Source: Laetiporus sulphureus 93-53 (taxonomy: Eukaryota; Basidiomycota; Agaricomycetes; Polyporales; Laetiporaceae). Taken from it: 64,000 nucleotides of DNA. Shown piece after piece: positions 1 to 10,235 of this stretch. The position numbers were made by a program, and so were the translations under genes. Below the pieces are notes generated by a model that had not been told where the DNA came from, searched no databases, and saw nothing but the letters and a program-made list of their open reading frames with translations. The stretch covers positions 128,614 to 192,613 of the forward strand of contig NW_024468518.1 of assembly GCF_001632365.1 (NCBI RefSeq), in the 5' to 3' direction. How positions within the stretch are numbered: position 1 is the first letter of the stretch; each line of letters opens with the position of its first letter.

Positions 1-1596
1 TACCTCTTTGGTAATCTTCCGATGTTGTTTCAAATCGTTAGTGAAGATTAGGATATCATCGAGGTAGACGATCACATGACCTTCCCGAATAAGATCATCT
101 AAGATCTCATTCATCATGTGTTGGAAGGTGGCTGGTGCATTACAGAAACCGAAAAACATAACCGTAGCCTCGTATAAACCGCGATGCGTCACAAAAGCTG
201 TTTTCCATTCATCACACTTACGGATGCGAACATTGTTGTATCCCCACCGGAGATCCAGCTTGGTGAATATTGACGCATTACTGAGCTGATCGATAAGCTC
301 GCTTATTCGTGGAATAGGGAAGCGATTCTTCTTGGTTATAGCATTAAGTTTTCGGTAATCCTGTACCAGTCTTAGTGTGCCATCCTTCTTCTTGACAAAG
401 AATACCGGGGCAGCAATAGGTGATTTCGATTTTCGAATGTAGCCTTTTGCTAGATTTTCGTCGATCCATGAATCTAGGGAATTTCTTTCCTCCGGATTCA
501 TAGGATAAAGTTTGCTTGGTCGTGGTAATTCATGTTCTTCTTCAAACTCGATTGCATGATCATAAGGCTTTCGAGTTGGCATCCTTTCAGACGCTTTCTT
601 GGAGAAAACATCACCAAATGAATGTAGATAATCTGGTACTAGTTTTTTCCAAGATTCTACTTCATTAATAACCTGATCTTCTGGGCTGCCAGTGTTTGAC
701 TGGGGTGCCGCTTCTTTCAGGTCTTCTTCTGATTCAGCATAGCCACAATCTGCTATAGAAAGTATCATGCGGGTTATTTGTTCGGCTTCGGGATCGTCCA
801 TTTCGATCCACGAGATGATAGGATTTACTGCATCGATGTTGTGTCCATTAAACATTTTGTATGCAGTTGGCTCCTCATCTGCCACTTGCTGTGCTCGTTG
901 CGAGATTTCTTCAGCTTCCTCTCTCGTAATGGCTTGTTGTTTTTTACGAAGCCTCTGGTGGTGACACGTACTCGGGCATCGTGAGTATTTCCATTCTCCA
1001 GCTTGCCAGTTGATTTCTGGGTTATGCTGACGTAAATATGACATCCCAATGATCATGTCTAGCTTCCTGATGTCCGTGACTAGCAGACGGTGGGTGGAAC
1101 CATGATCTCCGACTTTGAGGTATGCTTTTACATAGTCAGTTATTTCACCATGTTTATTTTGGGATCCGTCAGCATTGTACACTTTGTATGTAGTGTTTAG
1201 CTTGGAGGTTGCAATTCGATTGTTCTTTACAAATCGCTTGCTGATGTACATGGAATATGCTCCTGAGTCGACTAGAGCTTCGGCGCTCGATTTTTTGCCG
1301 TACACCCATAATGTAACTGGTAAATAGAATGATGATAAATTTGGAGACGAATTCTTTATTGTTACATTATCATCCTCTGCGTTGCGACGATCTACAGAGG
1401 TGTCTGATTCGGGTGCTAAATGTACAGGTCTCATATAATGTTCTGGGGACTCTGACGAGCTGCCTACAGATCCCCTTTGAGAAAACCCTTCCGATCCTTC
1501 CTTGAAGAGCTTTCTCCCGCCTTCCTTGATGAACTGGATCCATTCGCCCTCAGGCGCCTGAGCCTTGAGAGGATCGTGGCGAAATCTTCGTCCAAC
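1..1596 (-). CDS. pol: Ty3/gypsy Pol, N-terminal part (protease to reverse transcriptase), cut by window edge
   Basis: Polyprotein of a gypsy-type LTR retrotransposon, copying its RNA into DNA. Reading leftward the frame is open from a stop at 1597-1599 to base 1. In order I see a retropepsin-like protease with the active-site triplet in ALVDSGAYS (about 1265-1290), a linker, and reverse transcriptase with FVKKKDGTLR, FGFCNAPATF and the catalytic YLDDILIF near bases 20-60. The rest of RT, RNase H and integrase lie left of the window. There is no own start codon. The frame is -1 relative to gag and overlaps it by 133 nt, so it is expected as a Gag-Pol fusion (see the frameshift signal at 1445-1488). 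The visible part has no stop or frameshift, so this copy may be young. Confidence 0.93.
1445..1488 (-). promoter_or_regulatory. Programmed -1 ribosomal frameshift signal between gag and pol
   Basis: On the minus strand the heptamer G GGT TTT (plus 1482-1488) fits X XXY YYZ in the gag frame. A 6-nt spacer (CTCAAA) follows, then a stem of GGGGATCTG (plus 1467-1475) pairing with CAGAGTCCCC (plus 1445-1454), nine pairs with one bulged G, and a 12-nt loop. The gag stop codon (1464-1466) sits in the loop. Slippage by -1 gives exactly the pol frame. Seen directly; function is inferred. Confidence 0.85.
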
Positions 1597-3173
1597 TCAG
1601 ATGCATCAGGCTTGCTTTCCGAGTGGATGCTGCGGTCGCTGATATGCGCAGCTGTCTCCTTCCCCTTCCCCTTAGTCTTAGAGGAAGAGCTCTTGTGCTT
1701 CTTGATGTCGGGGCCACTGTCCGTGTTCATTTCGCTATCGGATGAAGCAGAATCCGATGCTACTTGTCGCATCTTGGACGACTTGGATTTGTTCCTGGCG
1801 TCATCCTTTTTCTTCCCGTCCTTCTTCTTCGCGGCTGTCTCCTTCTCCTTCTCAATCTGCTTCTTGACATGGTCCAATTTGAAACAATCGGTGCAATACT
1901 TGCCGAAGTGTTTCGACGATTTGAAGAACGTTGGCTTGTTCTTTTTGCAGTTGGCGCAAACCAACTTGTCGTCCTGCACGCTTCGCGCTTTGCCCGATTT
2001 ACTCTTTCCCTTCTTCCCGACTGCATCAACCTCCATAGCATTTGGATCCTTGGTTTCGGCCTTGGCATGGTGGCCTTCTCGTTGTAATGATGTAAATATT
2101 CGGAGTGCAAATGTAAGGAACTCGGTCCACTTCTTGGGCCAGTTGTCCTTTGTCGTGTCTGCCAGCATGAGCAGCCACGTTTTCTCCGGGATATGTTTCT
2201 TGATCTTTTCGATCAAATCTTGATCCGAGAAGCCTGTACCTGTTGCCTTTGGACGGAAGTCTTCTGCGAACTTCCGGAAGTCTCGATGATCCTTCTTGAT
2301 GAAGGTTTCTAACTCCGTTCGCTTCTTGTCATCCTTGTCCAATGATTCGTATGCCGTGCGAAGTTCTGAAACGAACTCCGCCCAAGTTCCGGGTGCCTTG
2401 TTGTTTTCATTTATTTTGGTGATCCAATGCCGCATGTATTCGCGTGCTCCTCCTTTCAGGAGTAAGAGGGTAGACATAATTTTGGACTCGTCTTTGGTAT
2501 GTCCGGTATATTTCAACCAGAGCATTACTTGTTCGAGCCAATCATCGAGATTGACTCCGTCCTTATTGCCACCATATTTTTCTGGTTGGTCAATTTTTAC
2601 GCCTTTACCCTTGCGACCAAACGACGGCTCATCGTCGTCGTCCATGTCGTCGACATTGGTACTGCCTTGCCCTGCCTTTCTTCCCTGTGTAGATGCCCAT
2701 GCGCGAAGTCGATCGTGTGATTTCTTCAGGTCTTCCATCCTGGTTTGGAGATCCTTGACCTCATCGTCAAATGCCACAAACGATTCGTTAGTGGTCTTGT
2801 TTTCCTCGAGTAAGGCTGATTGGGTTTTTTCCAAGTCTGCGATTCGAGACTCGGATTGTTGACGATGTTGGTCCAAGAAGACCGTCCGATTGTGAAACTC
2901 CGTGGTGTTACGTTCCATTGTATGTGCTTGGCGCTGGATAAGATTTTCGTAATGTGCCACCATTTGTTGACGCATCTCTTCCACCACGTTTGTGATGAGA
3001 TCGACTACCCAATTCTTCACATTTTCGGGTATGTTCACATTTGGGGGCGCTGTGTCGGCAAGGGCTTGACGAATGATAGGATTCGGGGGTTGCAAAACAA
3101 TATTAAGATGTGCGGGAAGCTCCGGAGATGGAGCACGAGAGAAGCTTGGATCATTGGGGGTGGGAGTCGTCAT
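1464..3173 (-). CDS. gag: Ty3/gypsy Gag (capsid and nucleocapsid)
   Basis: Structural protein forming the virus-like particle in which the element is copied. The 569-aa ORF starts at the ATG 2 nt after the stop of the preceding ORF. Residues about 60-160 are predicted coiled coil. Residues about 190-330 match the retrotransposon gag domain (DDWLEQVMLWLKYTG, then EFLTFALRIF). A cysteine motif follows, CANC then CTDC 17 residues later, so it is CX2C-X17-CX2C and not the usual CX2CX4HX4C knuckle. The tail is Lys/Ser rich. Expressed from the LTR promoter, probably as part of a polycistronic RNA. Plus-strand ORFs here are antisense shadows. Confidence 0.92.
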   Translation of the reverse strand: MTTPTPNDPSFSRAPSPELPAHLNIVLQPPNPIIRQALADTAPPNVNIPENVKNWVVDLITNVVEEMRQQMVAHYENLIQRQAHTMERNTTEFHNRTVFLDQHRQQSESRIADLEKTQSALLEENKTTNESFVAFDDEVKDLQTRMEDLKKSHDRLRAWASTQGRKAGQGSTNVDDMDDDDEPSFGRKGKGVKIDQPEKYGGNKDGVNLDDWLEQVMLWLKYTGHTKDESKIMSTLLLLKGGAREYMRHWITKINENNKAPGTWAEFVSELRTAYESLDKDDKKRTELETFIKKDHRDFRKFAEDFRPKATGTGFSDQDLIEKIKKHIPEKTWLLMLADTTKDNWPKKWTEFLTFALRIFTSLQREGHHAKAETKDPNAMEVDAVGKKGKSKSGKARSVQDDKLVCANCKKNKPTFFKSSKHFGKYCTDCFKLDHVKKQIEKEKETAAKKKDGKKKDDARNKSKSSKMRQVASDSASSDSEMNTDSGPDIKKHKSSSSKTKGKGKETAAHISDRSIHSESKPDASELDEDFATILSRLRRLRANGSSSSRKAGESSSRKDRKGFLKGDL

Positions 3174-3175
3174 TT

Positions 3176-3706
3176 TTACAATTCTTCTTCTATCTCACGA
3201 AGATGTTCTTCGAACTCGGCGATATGCCTATTGGCGATCGTGGCCTGTCGGACAATTACTCATCCTGAGCGTTGGTTTCGCAGCAGACAAAGGTCTCGAT
3301 GGATGACCTTGACGAAGGGTTGCCACAAAAACCTGGTCTTGTCCCTGACTGCGGGCCACTGATGGTTATGATGGATTTCGCAAATGCGCTCGACTTCTTT
3401 GAGCCAATCGACGAAGCTATTGTAAGCTTCGGTGAGACGGTCTTCGAGTTCCTCAGACCCGATAGGGATATAGCAGATATGAACTGCGACGTTCCTCCAA
3501 TCAAATTCTGGATAGATTTGGAGGGCGTATATGTGATATACGTCGTGGTAGTCGATGTCGAACGTGTCCTCGTACGTAGCAAATGCTTCACCTGCTCTGT
3601 CTCGAAGAACACGTGGAATTGAATCCCAAAGATAATCGAAAGTGTGACCGATTGGATTTAACTGCTCGAAATTGTCAAGATTGTTCGAGTCGCCCGATGA
3701 AGACAT
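3176..3706 (-). pseudogene. Gypsy accessory ORF 2, with an internal TGA
   Basis: Unrecognised protein directly upstream of gag inside the same element. From the ATG at 3706 it reads about 148 codons to a TGA at 3260-3262, then continues in the same frame for about 27 more codons (ending REIEEEL) to a TAA at 3176-3178, two bases before the gag ATG. The acidic, aromatic-rich sequence (DSIPRVLRDRAGEAF, FVDWLKEVERICEIHHNH) has no catalytic motif I know. The TGA may be a C-to-T decay of CGA, or the protein may simply end there. Position between LTR and gag, and colinear strand, argue that it belongs to the retrotransposon. Confidence 0.6.
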
Positions 3707-3727
3707 ATGCAAAGTAAATATTCGTAT

Positions 3728-4429
3728 CTACAGCAAAGGTCGTCCTGTGACCTGTATTCCTAGACGATACTTCTGGATAATATCTCTGATTATCCAGCGA
3801 GCTTCTCCACCCTGACGCTTCCTTTCCTGGATGTAGTTGCAAAAGTCGCGAACCACGTGTTGGTGAACGAAGAAAAGCTGGAATTCCGCGATGTCGGTGC
3901 GGATGGATTCGAGCTTGAGTATGAGATGCTCGAGATCGAAGATGTCGTGGTCGTCAAGCTGACGACGGTATCGTTTAGTGAGTAGGATACGAATTTGTCG
4001 AAGGGTGCCTTCGACGCGCTGAGTCGAGATGATGGAGATGGTGAAAGGATAGATGAAATGAGACCTGGTAGCGGTCTCGACGTATGTCCCTTGATTGAGA
4101 TCTGGATCAGATGGTCCTGCAGGTAGTCTCGGTCGCCTGACCGAGGGAGTCTGGATAATAGAAACGGAACTAGTGCCGCGAGGGGGCCGACCTCCCGTAG
4201 AAATGTGTCCTGGCCTTGGCAGGGGTCTTATGGGCCGCTGCTCGTAGAACTCTTCTGGAGTTCTTGCTTGAGGATGACGGATGACACCGTCAATGCTGCG
4301 CAATGCCTTGGTGCGGCTTACGCTGGTAGAGTCGGCGACTGACGGAACGTCAGGTGAAGATATGACACCGCTAACATGCGGGTGGACGTGCAAAGACGCA
4401 ACACTGCGGCGAGTATGCTGGGCAGGCAC
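3728..4429 (-). CDS. Gypsy accessory ORF 1, first ORF after the LTR
   Basis: Unrecognised 233-aa protein, first ORF downstream of the 5' LTR. The first 120 residues are Pro/Arg/Ser rich and look disordered. The second half is a helical, charged region (QRVEGTLRQIRILLTKRYRR, then LILKLESIRTDIAEFQLFF). It ends 21 nt before the start of ORF 2, so ORF1, ORF2 and gag are packed in one transcript. Extra 5' ORFs of this kind sit before gag in some basidiomycete gypsy elements (from memory); no function is known to me. Intact in this copy. Confidence 0.65.
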   Translation of the reverse strand: MPAQHTRRSVASLHVHPHVSGVISSPDVPSVADSTSVSRTKALRSIDGVIRHPQARTPEEFYEQRPIRPLPRPGHISTGGRPPRGTSSVSIIQTPSVRRPRLPAGPSDPDLNQGTYVETATRSHFIYPFTISIISTQRVEGTLRQIRILLTKRYRRQLDDHDIFDLEHLILKLESIRTDIAEFQLFFVHQHVVRDFCNYIQERKRQGGEARWIIRDIIQKYRLGIQVTGRPLL

Positions 4430-4595
4430 TCGAGGCAGGTAAGATAAGCAGACTTATTCTTCTATCACAAACTTAGGACGCAGAGCGCTGACTAAGCCTA
4501 TGACCTTATAATCAAACACTTACTGACTATTGTCAAAGTAAGGATGGACACAAAGATGATCAATGGTAAAGCAGCGACTTGCAAGTGGTCACTGG

Positions 4596-5038
4596 TGACA
4601 CTATATGGATAGGCATAGCAGAGATGAGAATAAGTCTGGGGGACTTATGCGTCTCAGAGCTCTGGCTTATATACATGAGCGGAGGGACCCTTGGTACCCT
4701 GATACCCCAGAACTGCTAGCTAATGGACATTGTCTGATTGGTTACCACTACCTGTCAGACTACGTGTGTCATGTATGCCGAATCTCCGAACTACTTAGTA
4801 AGACCATGGGAATGGTATTGCCTGTAATGGCTACATCTCCGGTGGTGTGGTATCTATCTACCTCATGCATGTGAACTAATATCCCCTTAAGGACATATCT
4901 CCGGTGTCGTGTATCCCCTTCATTGGATTCTTCCGGAGTCCGACCGTGGCTTCTAGGTGGGATGATATTACTGTATAAGTTAGGCTTACCTAATACCAGC
5001 GCTACTTGTCACATGTGTGGATATCACGTGATATGTCA
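4596..5038 (-). repeat. Probable 5' LTR of the gypsy element
   Basis: 443-nt segment bounded by TGACA and TGTCA (5-bp inverted ends), placed directly 5' of the retrotransposon ORFs in transcript sense. It carries a TATA box pointing into the element (4667-4673) and a palindrome with CACGTG near its outer edge. The second LTR is outside the window, so the boundaries cannot be confirmed by pairing. CGTGA (5039-5043) would be the target duplication on this side. No classical TGG-type primer-binding site is visible at the inner edge. Confidence 0.55.
4667..4673 (-). promoter_or_regulatory. TATA box of the gypsy LTR
   Basis: TATATAA on the minus strand within the LTR, about 240 nt upstream of accessory ORF 1, a fitting place for the start of the element's RNA. 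Confidence 0.6.
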
Positions 5039-5181
5039 CGTGACTAGACCTGGACCTTCAGGGCGCCTAGGACTGTTAGTACTTCGCGTACCGGTTCGTT
5101 CCTTTCTGAACAGCCTAGCGCTGATGTCAAATGATGTCTTGGTCACGTGCAGAGGTGAAAACGTGAAAATCTGTGACAGAA

Positions 5182-6398
5182 AGGCTACATGACGATGCAG
5201 AAATATACATGTGATTGCCGACTGGCATCGCTCTTGAGGGCCTGGTACCTGGACAAGTGCTTCATCTGCAGATATCGCTTTATGGATTGTGGCAATCTGG
5301 TCGTCGCTGGTACTCAAAGCTGCATGACATTCTTGAAAGCTTCAAGCTCATGCGACTTGAACACGATCATGCCGTCTTCTATCAGCATCATCCGAATGGT
5401 GAGATCTCCATCATTTTCCTGCACGTTGATGACATGACTATTGTCAGCTCGGTCCTGACAAATCTTCTGCAGTTGCAGAATATGATTAAGTCAAAATTGG
5501 AGATTACGGACAATGGTGAGCTCCATTGGCTCTTGGAGATTGAAATCAAGCGCAATTGGGAAAAATATACCATCGCGCTATCGCAGCGCACATATATTGA
5601 GTCAATTGTCACATGCTATGGTTTCGCTGATGCGAAGCTGCCCTCCCAACCCATGGATCCTCACGTCCATCTTTCCTTCGACCAATGCCTGGTCACCACG
5701 GAAGACTATGCTGCCATGCATGACAAGCCGTATCTGGAAGCTCTCAGAGCACTACAGTATGTCTCCGTGTCTACACGTCCTGATATTACCTTCGCAGTCA
5801 GTCAGCTTGCGCAGTTCAGCCAGAACCCAGGCATCACACACTGAAACGCACTCAAGCGCGTTTATCAATACCTCAAGGGAACAGCGGACCAGTGGCTGGT
5901 TCTTGGTGGATCCGAGGACAATGAGGTCATAGGCTATTTCAATGCAGATGGTATGAGCATGGAAGGATGCCACGCGATCTCGGGATACATTTTTATGCTG
6001 AACGGCAGTGCCGTCTCCTAGTCCTCAAAGCGCGCTTTGAGCAAGACCTTGTCACGCTTTCGACTACAGAGGCTGAGTATGTGGCTTTGACTCATGCTAG
6101 CAAAAAAGCCTTGTGGCTTCGCTCTTTCATCATAGAACTGTTCAGCGAACCTGAACGTCCCATCCCTTTGCGCTCCAACAACCAGTCCACCATCGCGCTA
6201 TCAAAGGACGACCGATTCCATGCACGTACCAAGCACATCGATATCCGATTTCATTTCATTCGTTATTCCATTGCTGAAGGAAAGATTTCACTTACTTACT
6301 GTTCTACGGAAGACATGACCGCCGACATCCTTACGAAGGCACTCCCGTCGTTGAAGACCAAACACTTCGCTGTGTCCATGGGACTAGCGAAGGTTTGA
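5182..6398 (+). pseudogene. Decayed Ty1/copia Pol, C-terminal half (RT and RNase H)
   Basis: Remnant of a copia-type polyprotein. Frame +1 gives DDAEIYM, a TGA stop (5212-5214), then RT with SLYGLWQSGRRWY, the catalytic region IIFLHVDDMTIV (HVDD in place of YVDD), ALRALQYVSVSTRPDI, and a TGA at 5842-5844 where TGG is expected (ITH*NALKR). It continues through QYLKGTADQW and the RNase H part GYIFMLNGSAVS, hits a TAG at the next Trp, then shifts frame to TLSTTEAEYVALTHASKKALWLR, ARTKHIDIRFHFIR and DILTKALP, ending 6396-6398. Integrase and Gag are missing: the sequence is cut off at about 5.04-5.18 kb next to the gypsy LTR. Nonfunctional. Confidence 0.9.
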
Positions 6399-6800
6399 GG
6401 GGAAGTGTTGCAATTTGTGATCTGCAGCTCGCCTTGGTACCTATAAGGTTATATTGTTTCCTAGTTTAGTATTTACTCACCCCACTCGATCTTGAGCTCC
6501 CCAATGCTCACTTCCCTTCAGACACTTGACAGTTAGCATATATATTTGCAGCGAGTACGTCGGATGCCCCAGAGGCTTTACCCTGGTGCAATCTGCATAT
6601 GTGGTTTTACATATAGTTCTGCACCATACAGATGTACTTATGCTTAGCACAGTGACGCGATAGTACATGTCACTTTAGGTATGAATAAGAGGCTTTACCC
6701 TGGTGCAATCTGCTGATGCAATAGTATGTGTCACTTTAGCCCTCCGGTCTTTCCATGTCAAGTGGATGCAGGCGTACCAGCCACATTGATCCTTCGCAGT
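6397..6800 (+). repeat. Copia polypurine tract and start of 3' LTR
   Basis: GAGGGGAAG (6397-6405) directly after the pol stop is a polypurine tract, and TGTTG from 6406 is a typical copia LTR start. The LTR end is not certain; I could not find a matching CAACA terminus, so 6800 is a rough limit. Inside it a 26-nt block (AGAGGCTTTACCCTGG...) occurs at 6571 and again at 6688, and a second block (GATAGTACATGTCACTTTAG and a variant) follows each, so this LTR carries an internal duplication. Confidence 0.45.
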
Positions 6801-7038
6801 CATCTGTTGCACCTTCGCGCCGTAGCGCGTTAAGAATTTTGTAGTGGAATTAAAATTGCAGATGGTAGGGGGAGATGGAAATAAACATCACGACGAAACC
6901 ATACATTAGTCAGAGAAAAAAAGATCTGGTACAATTACATGTAAATATTACATTCGACAATGGTGTATGAGAGAGTTGTTATGTAGTCTGAGAGGGTCAT
7001 GATGTGTTAGTGTGGCAGAAAGAATGAAAGGACATCAC

Positions 7039-7473
7039 TCACGATTTGGCAGAAGCATGTTTCTGATTCGGGCTATGGGCAGGACCGTCTTTGGTGTGCC
7101 GTTTGAGGGGAGAGGCAATAAGGCTAACAGGTTGGTCTATGATGTTCAATTCGACGATGTCTGCGCTAAAGGTCATCAAATTGTTAATTTTCCATCTGGA
7201 GATGGTGATGACGGCTTTGACAAGGGCGCCTTTCAACAATTCCTCGTACTTGTCAGGCTTGATAAGACCATCATGTCTGTCATAGGCGGGAAGCAGTCAG
7301 GGTCACCATATACCCAGTCGAGATAGTTTATCTCTGCTTGTGAGGGCGTCAGCAGTAGCGCATGGCCAGTTATTGATATTGAAATCTATAAGTGTTTGAT
7401 TAATGTGAAATCATGATGCGAATATGAAAGGAGTCACCTTAATCGAACTGTCATTTGTCCTTTCGATCGACAT
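7039..7473 (-). pseudogene. Small two-exon gene of unknown function with a 1-nt frameshift
   Basis: Exon 1 (7438-7473) begins MSIERTNDSSIK; a 52-nt intron (7386-7437, GTGACT...TATAG) leads in phase to ITGHALLLTPSQAEINY and DWVYGDPDCFPPM. At about 7275 the reading frame must slip by one base to continue as DRHDGLIKPDKYEELLKGAL and on to a stop at 7039, about 120 residues in all. Codon quality is good on both sides of the slip, so this is a real gene that lost one base, or a sequence error. I do not recognise the family. No membrane segment or catalytic motif is visible. It lies between the copia LTR and the FunK1 gene. Confidence 0.5.
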
Positions 7474-7503
7474 GCTATGAAGAGTGTTTGTCGTTTAGTG
7501 ATG

Positions 7504-7803
7504 TCACAATAACGTGTATGTGTGATGAGGAACAAACTTCGAATATTTTATGTCGAATTTTAATATGATCTTCGACATCGAGTAATTAGTCTGTACTATT
7601 AGGTGAGCGTGTGTACAATGTACATTCGACCACACGATGGAGATGTGCAACAGGAAGTATGGAAAATAGGAGTGCGAAGGAGAGCAGTAAGACATCGGAT
7701 GTACGATTAGGCAGATGTGATGCGAAAGTGGCTGGACAATCGCCATCGATGACAAAAACAAATTAATGCAAATGATGACAAACAATGTCAAAGAACGTGA
7801 CAA
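7504..7803 (-). other. Intergenic stretch 7474-7892, no convincing gene
   Basis: A 99-codon minus-strand frame exists but is hydrophobic low-complexity sequence with no family resemblance, and it lies in the likely 3' flank of the kinase gene. I treat it as noncoding. Confidence 0.4.
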
Positions 7804-7892
7804 AAAACGTGTTACATTGTGGCCTGGGAGAGACCTTGCTGTCGCAAGGTAAATATGGTGCCATAATTGAAGGTGAGGGGAGAAGGTGGAAC

Positions 7893-9579
7893 TCAGGAGG
7901 ATGAAGGAGGAGTTGATCGAGAGGTGAGATACCGTTGGAGCTCTTCGTCAGAGAGTGGTTGGAAGGGAATGAAGGAACCCGCCTTAGCCAAGCGCGTCGC
8001 AATGACACTCTCAGCTTCTTTGAGAACCTGAATGGCCGACTGGTTGGACTGATCATCCCATCGATTTATCTTGTCGAGGTCACTCTGTGACAGCTCTTCT
8101 GGTGCCAGATTCCTGACACCATGCAACTTTGTCATCTCGTAAAGTTTATCCCTCAACCAGTCCATCAACCAGTACCCAATGCCTTCCCAAACCCGTTCAT
8201 TCTCATCCTTAGCCCTCCATCTTCCCAAATTCGTGTTGAGAAAGGTGTTCTTGGAGTCTAGACAACGATTGTAATCGCCAGTATCCCATTTTGCCAAATT
8301 TGCACCTTGTTCATCGACGCCACGCAGCAGCTTATGGGGCAGGATCCAAAGGAATGATTCGAAATCGTGGCGGTACAAACGCACGATCTCTCCGCGGAAA
8401 CATTCTCTTGAGAGGAGATCCATTGCCATGAAGGGGATGGCGCCAGTCTGTTCCTGCCCTGTCGCCTGGTTCTTACTGTCCAGGCGGATCCTAGCCAAAT
8501 CGAAAACATTCAGAACACCTTTTCGACTGATGGGGTCATAGAGCAGGTTGTCAATACTGATGTCCGTGTGTTCAAAGCCCTTCATCCAGAGTGCGAAATG
8601 ACCTGTTCGAGAGCGAATTAGACGACAAACCACTGGAGTAGCATGATACTCACATCGATAGCATTCCACCCATACACGGAGAAACTCCTCAGCGGGCAAT
8701 CCCTCGATGGGTAACAGTTTCCGCATCAGCAGTAGGCGCATGCAACGTGAGTCACCGATAGCATCCCCATCAGTTCGCCTTTCTTTCTGAATGTCCTCGC
8801 CAATCGTTCCGGTGGAGTAACCCAAGTCGTACGAGGCAAGTACTGTGGGCAGATGTCCCTCTATGAGCGGGTCTCCTCGACCCAGTTCTACTGCGTGCTC
8901 CAAAACGACGGCCTCGCTCGTGAGAGTGACCTCCGGCCAGTATATCTTCATGACTGCATCTGCTTGGGTCGCCTTCTTCTGCGTGGCCTCAAAGTCCCTT
9001 GTTTCCGGACCGAAAGGGGGATATTGCGATTTAACAATTTTGTCAGGACGTGTAACAGTGGCCACTGTCTTGACATTCGTCTGATCTTCGCGATCTCCGA
9101 ATACGACATCGAAGCCATGGGGTTTGCGACGAGGGTGGATCTCGTGAACCGTTTTGTCGTTCCTTGTATGTTCTCTTGTAGCCCTCCTCAAATGATACTG
9201 ACGTCCATCCCTTCCCAGTGTGGCGTCAACACCCCATTCACGCAGACCCAAATGACGGAATGTGGCAATGAGAACAAGGAAACAGGGAAGGTCCTTGATG
9301 AAGTCGATACCGCTCGACTGGATTGTACCTTGTTGATCATACCACCATACCCATGCTAATTCGTCTGAAGCGTCGGAGTCAGCCTTCGTATATCATATCT
9401 CATGCAACAATGGAGAAAAGGTGCTTGCCAACGATGACAACATTAACTGCGCGCATTGCATAGCGCCTGGATAGCATTTCCGCTGCATACATGCCGGATT
9501 GTACGACAGCAGGACGACTTTCCTTCTCAAGTTCCTCAGGTATCATGTCGAGAGAGCGATGGCAGAGTTCCGACATCAT
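7893..9579 (-). CDS. FunK1-like protein kinase, probably catalytically dead
   Basis: Fungal-specific FunK1 protein kinase family. The main frame runs from about 9390 to 7893: [20 protein letters not shown], the Lys-bearing [20 protein letters not shown], a 51-nt in-frame intron (8603-8653, GTGAGT...ACAG), the catalytic loop [11 protein letters not shown], then VLNVFDLAR. Compared with the family HRD...N and DFD pattern, Arg is Thr and the first metal-binding Asp is Val (GTT, 8505-8507), so ATP transfer is doubtful. An upstream exon with [18 protein letters not shown] and [14 protein letters not shown] (9430-9579) fits the family N-terminus; the joining intron is unresolved (possibly a GC donor at about 9432). 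More 5' exons may exist up to about 9974. Confidence 0.75.
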
Positions 9580-10235
9580 TACGCCCGATGGTTCACCAGA
9601 AAGAAGTTTATCGTCGATGATCAGATATCAGGCCGCACATGATGCTATCGATGCAAGCGGAGAGGAGAAAATGATGTGCTGTATACCTCCTTCGGACGTC
9701 TTACGATGCCACAGGCGGCCACGAGGCCATTATGATCAGGCAATGATCCACAATTCTCTCCTGACTGACTGCGTCCACATCCTCATCCACGCACAGCCGA
9801 GATTGTAAGAAGTCAAGGGGAGGGGACTTTTGCCAACATTGCATGTAACCAGAAAACTGAACTCACAACGGTAGTCATCCACCATAATCCTCATCACCGT
9901 TTGAGAAAATGATCGTTCGAGCTCTGCGTAACGGACACGCTGGTGGGTGAATGCATTCGGTCGGACGCGCTCATGGCGTGTGCACACGCGATGTCCGCCT
10001 GGGCCACTGCTCGCGGACGCACCGGACTGTCTCACATCCCTCATACGCACTCACATGTGACAGAGCTACTGTACGAATACCAGCCGGAGCTCAAAAAACG
10101 ACGCCGTCTGCGATTAGCAACCAATTCGATTCATCAGGTATGTTGTATGTCGTCTTTCGGAGCCAGTCCACCGAATAGTAGTATGTTTAATAATCCAAAC
10201 ATGTCTAGCGCACGTTATGTGTCTCTGCTGCAGCG

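Noticed and set aside
1477..2223. 248-codon plus-strand ORF
   Set aside because: Antisense shadow of gag; composition mirrors the Lys/Ser codons of gag and no family fits.
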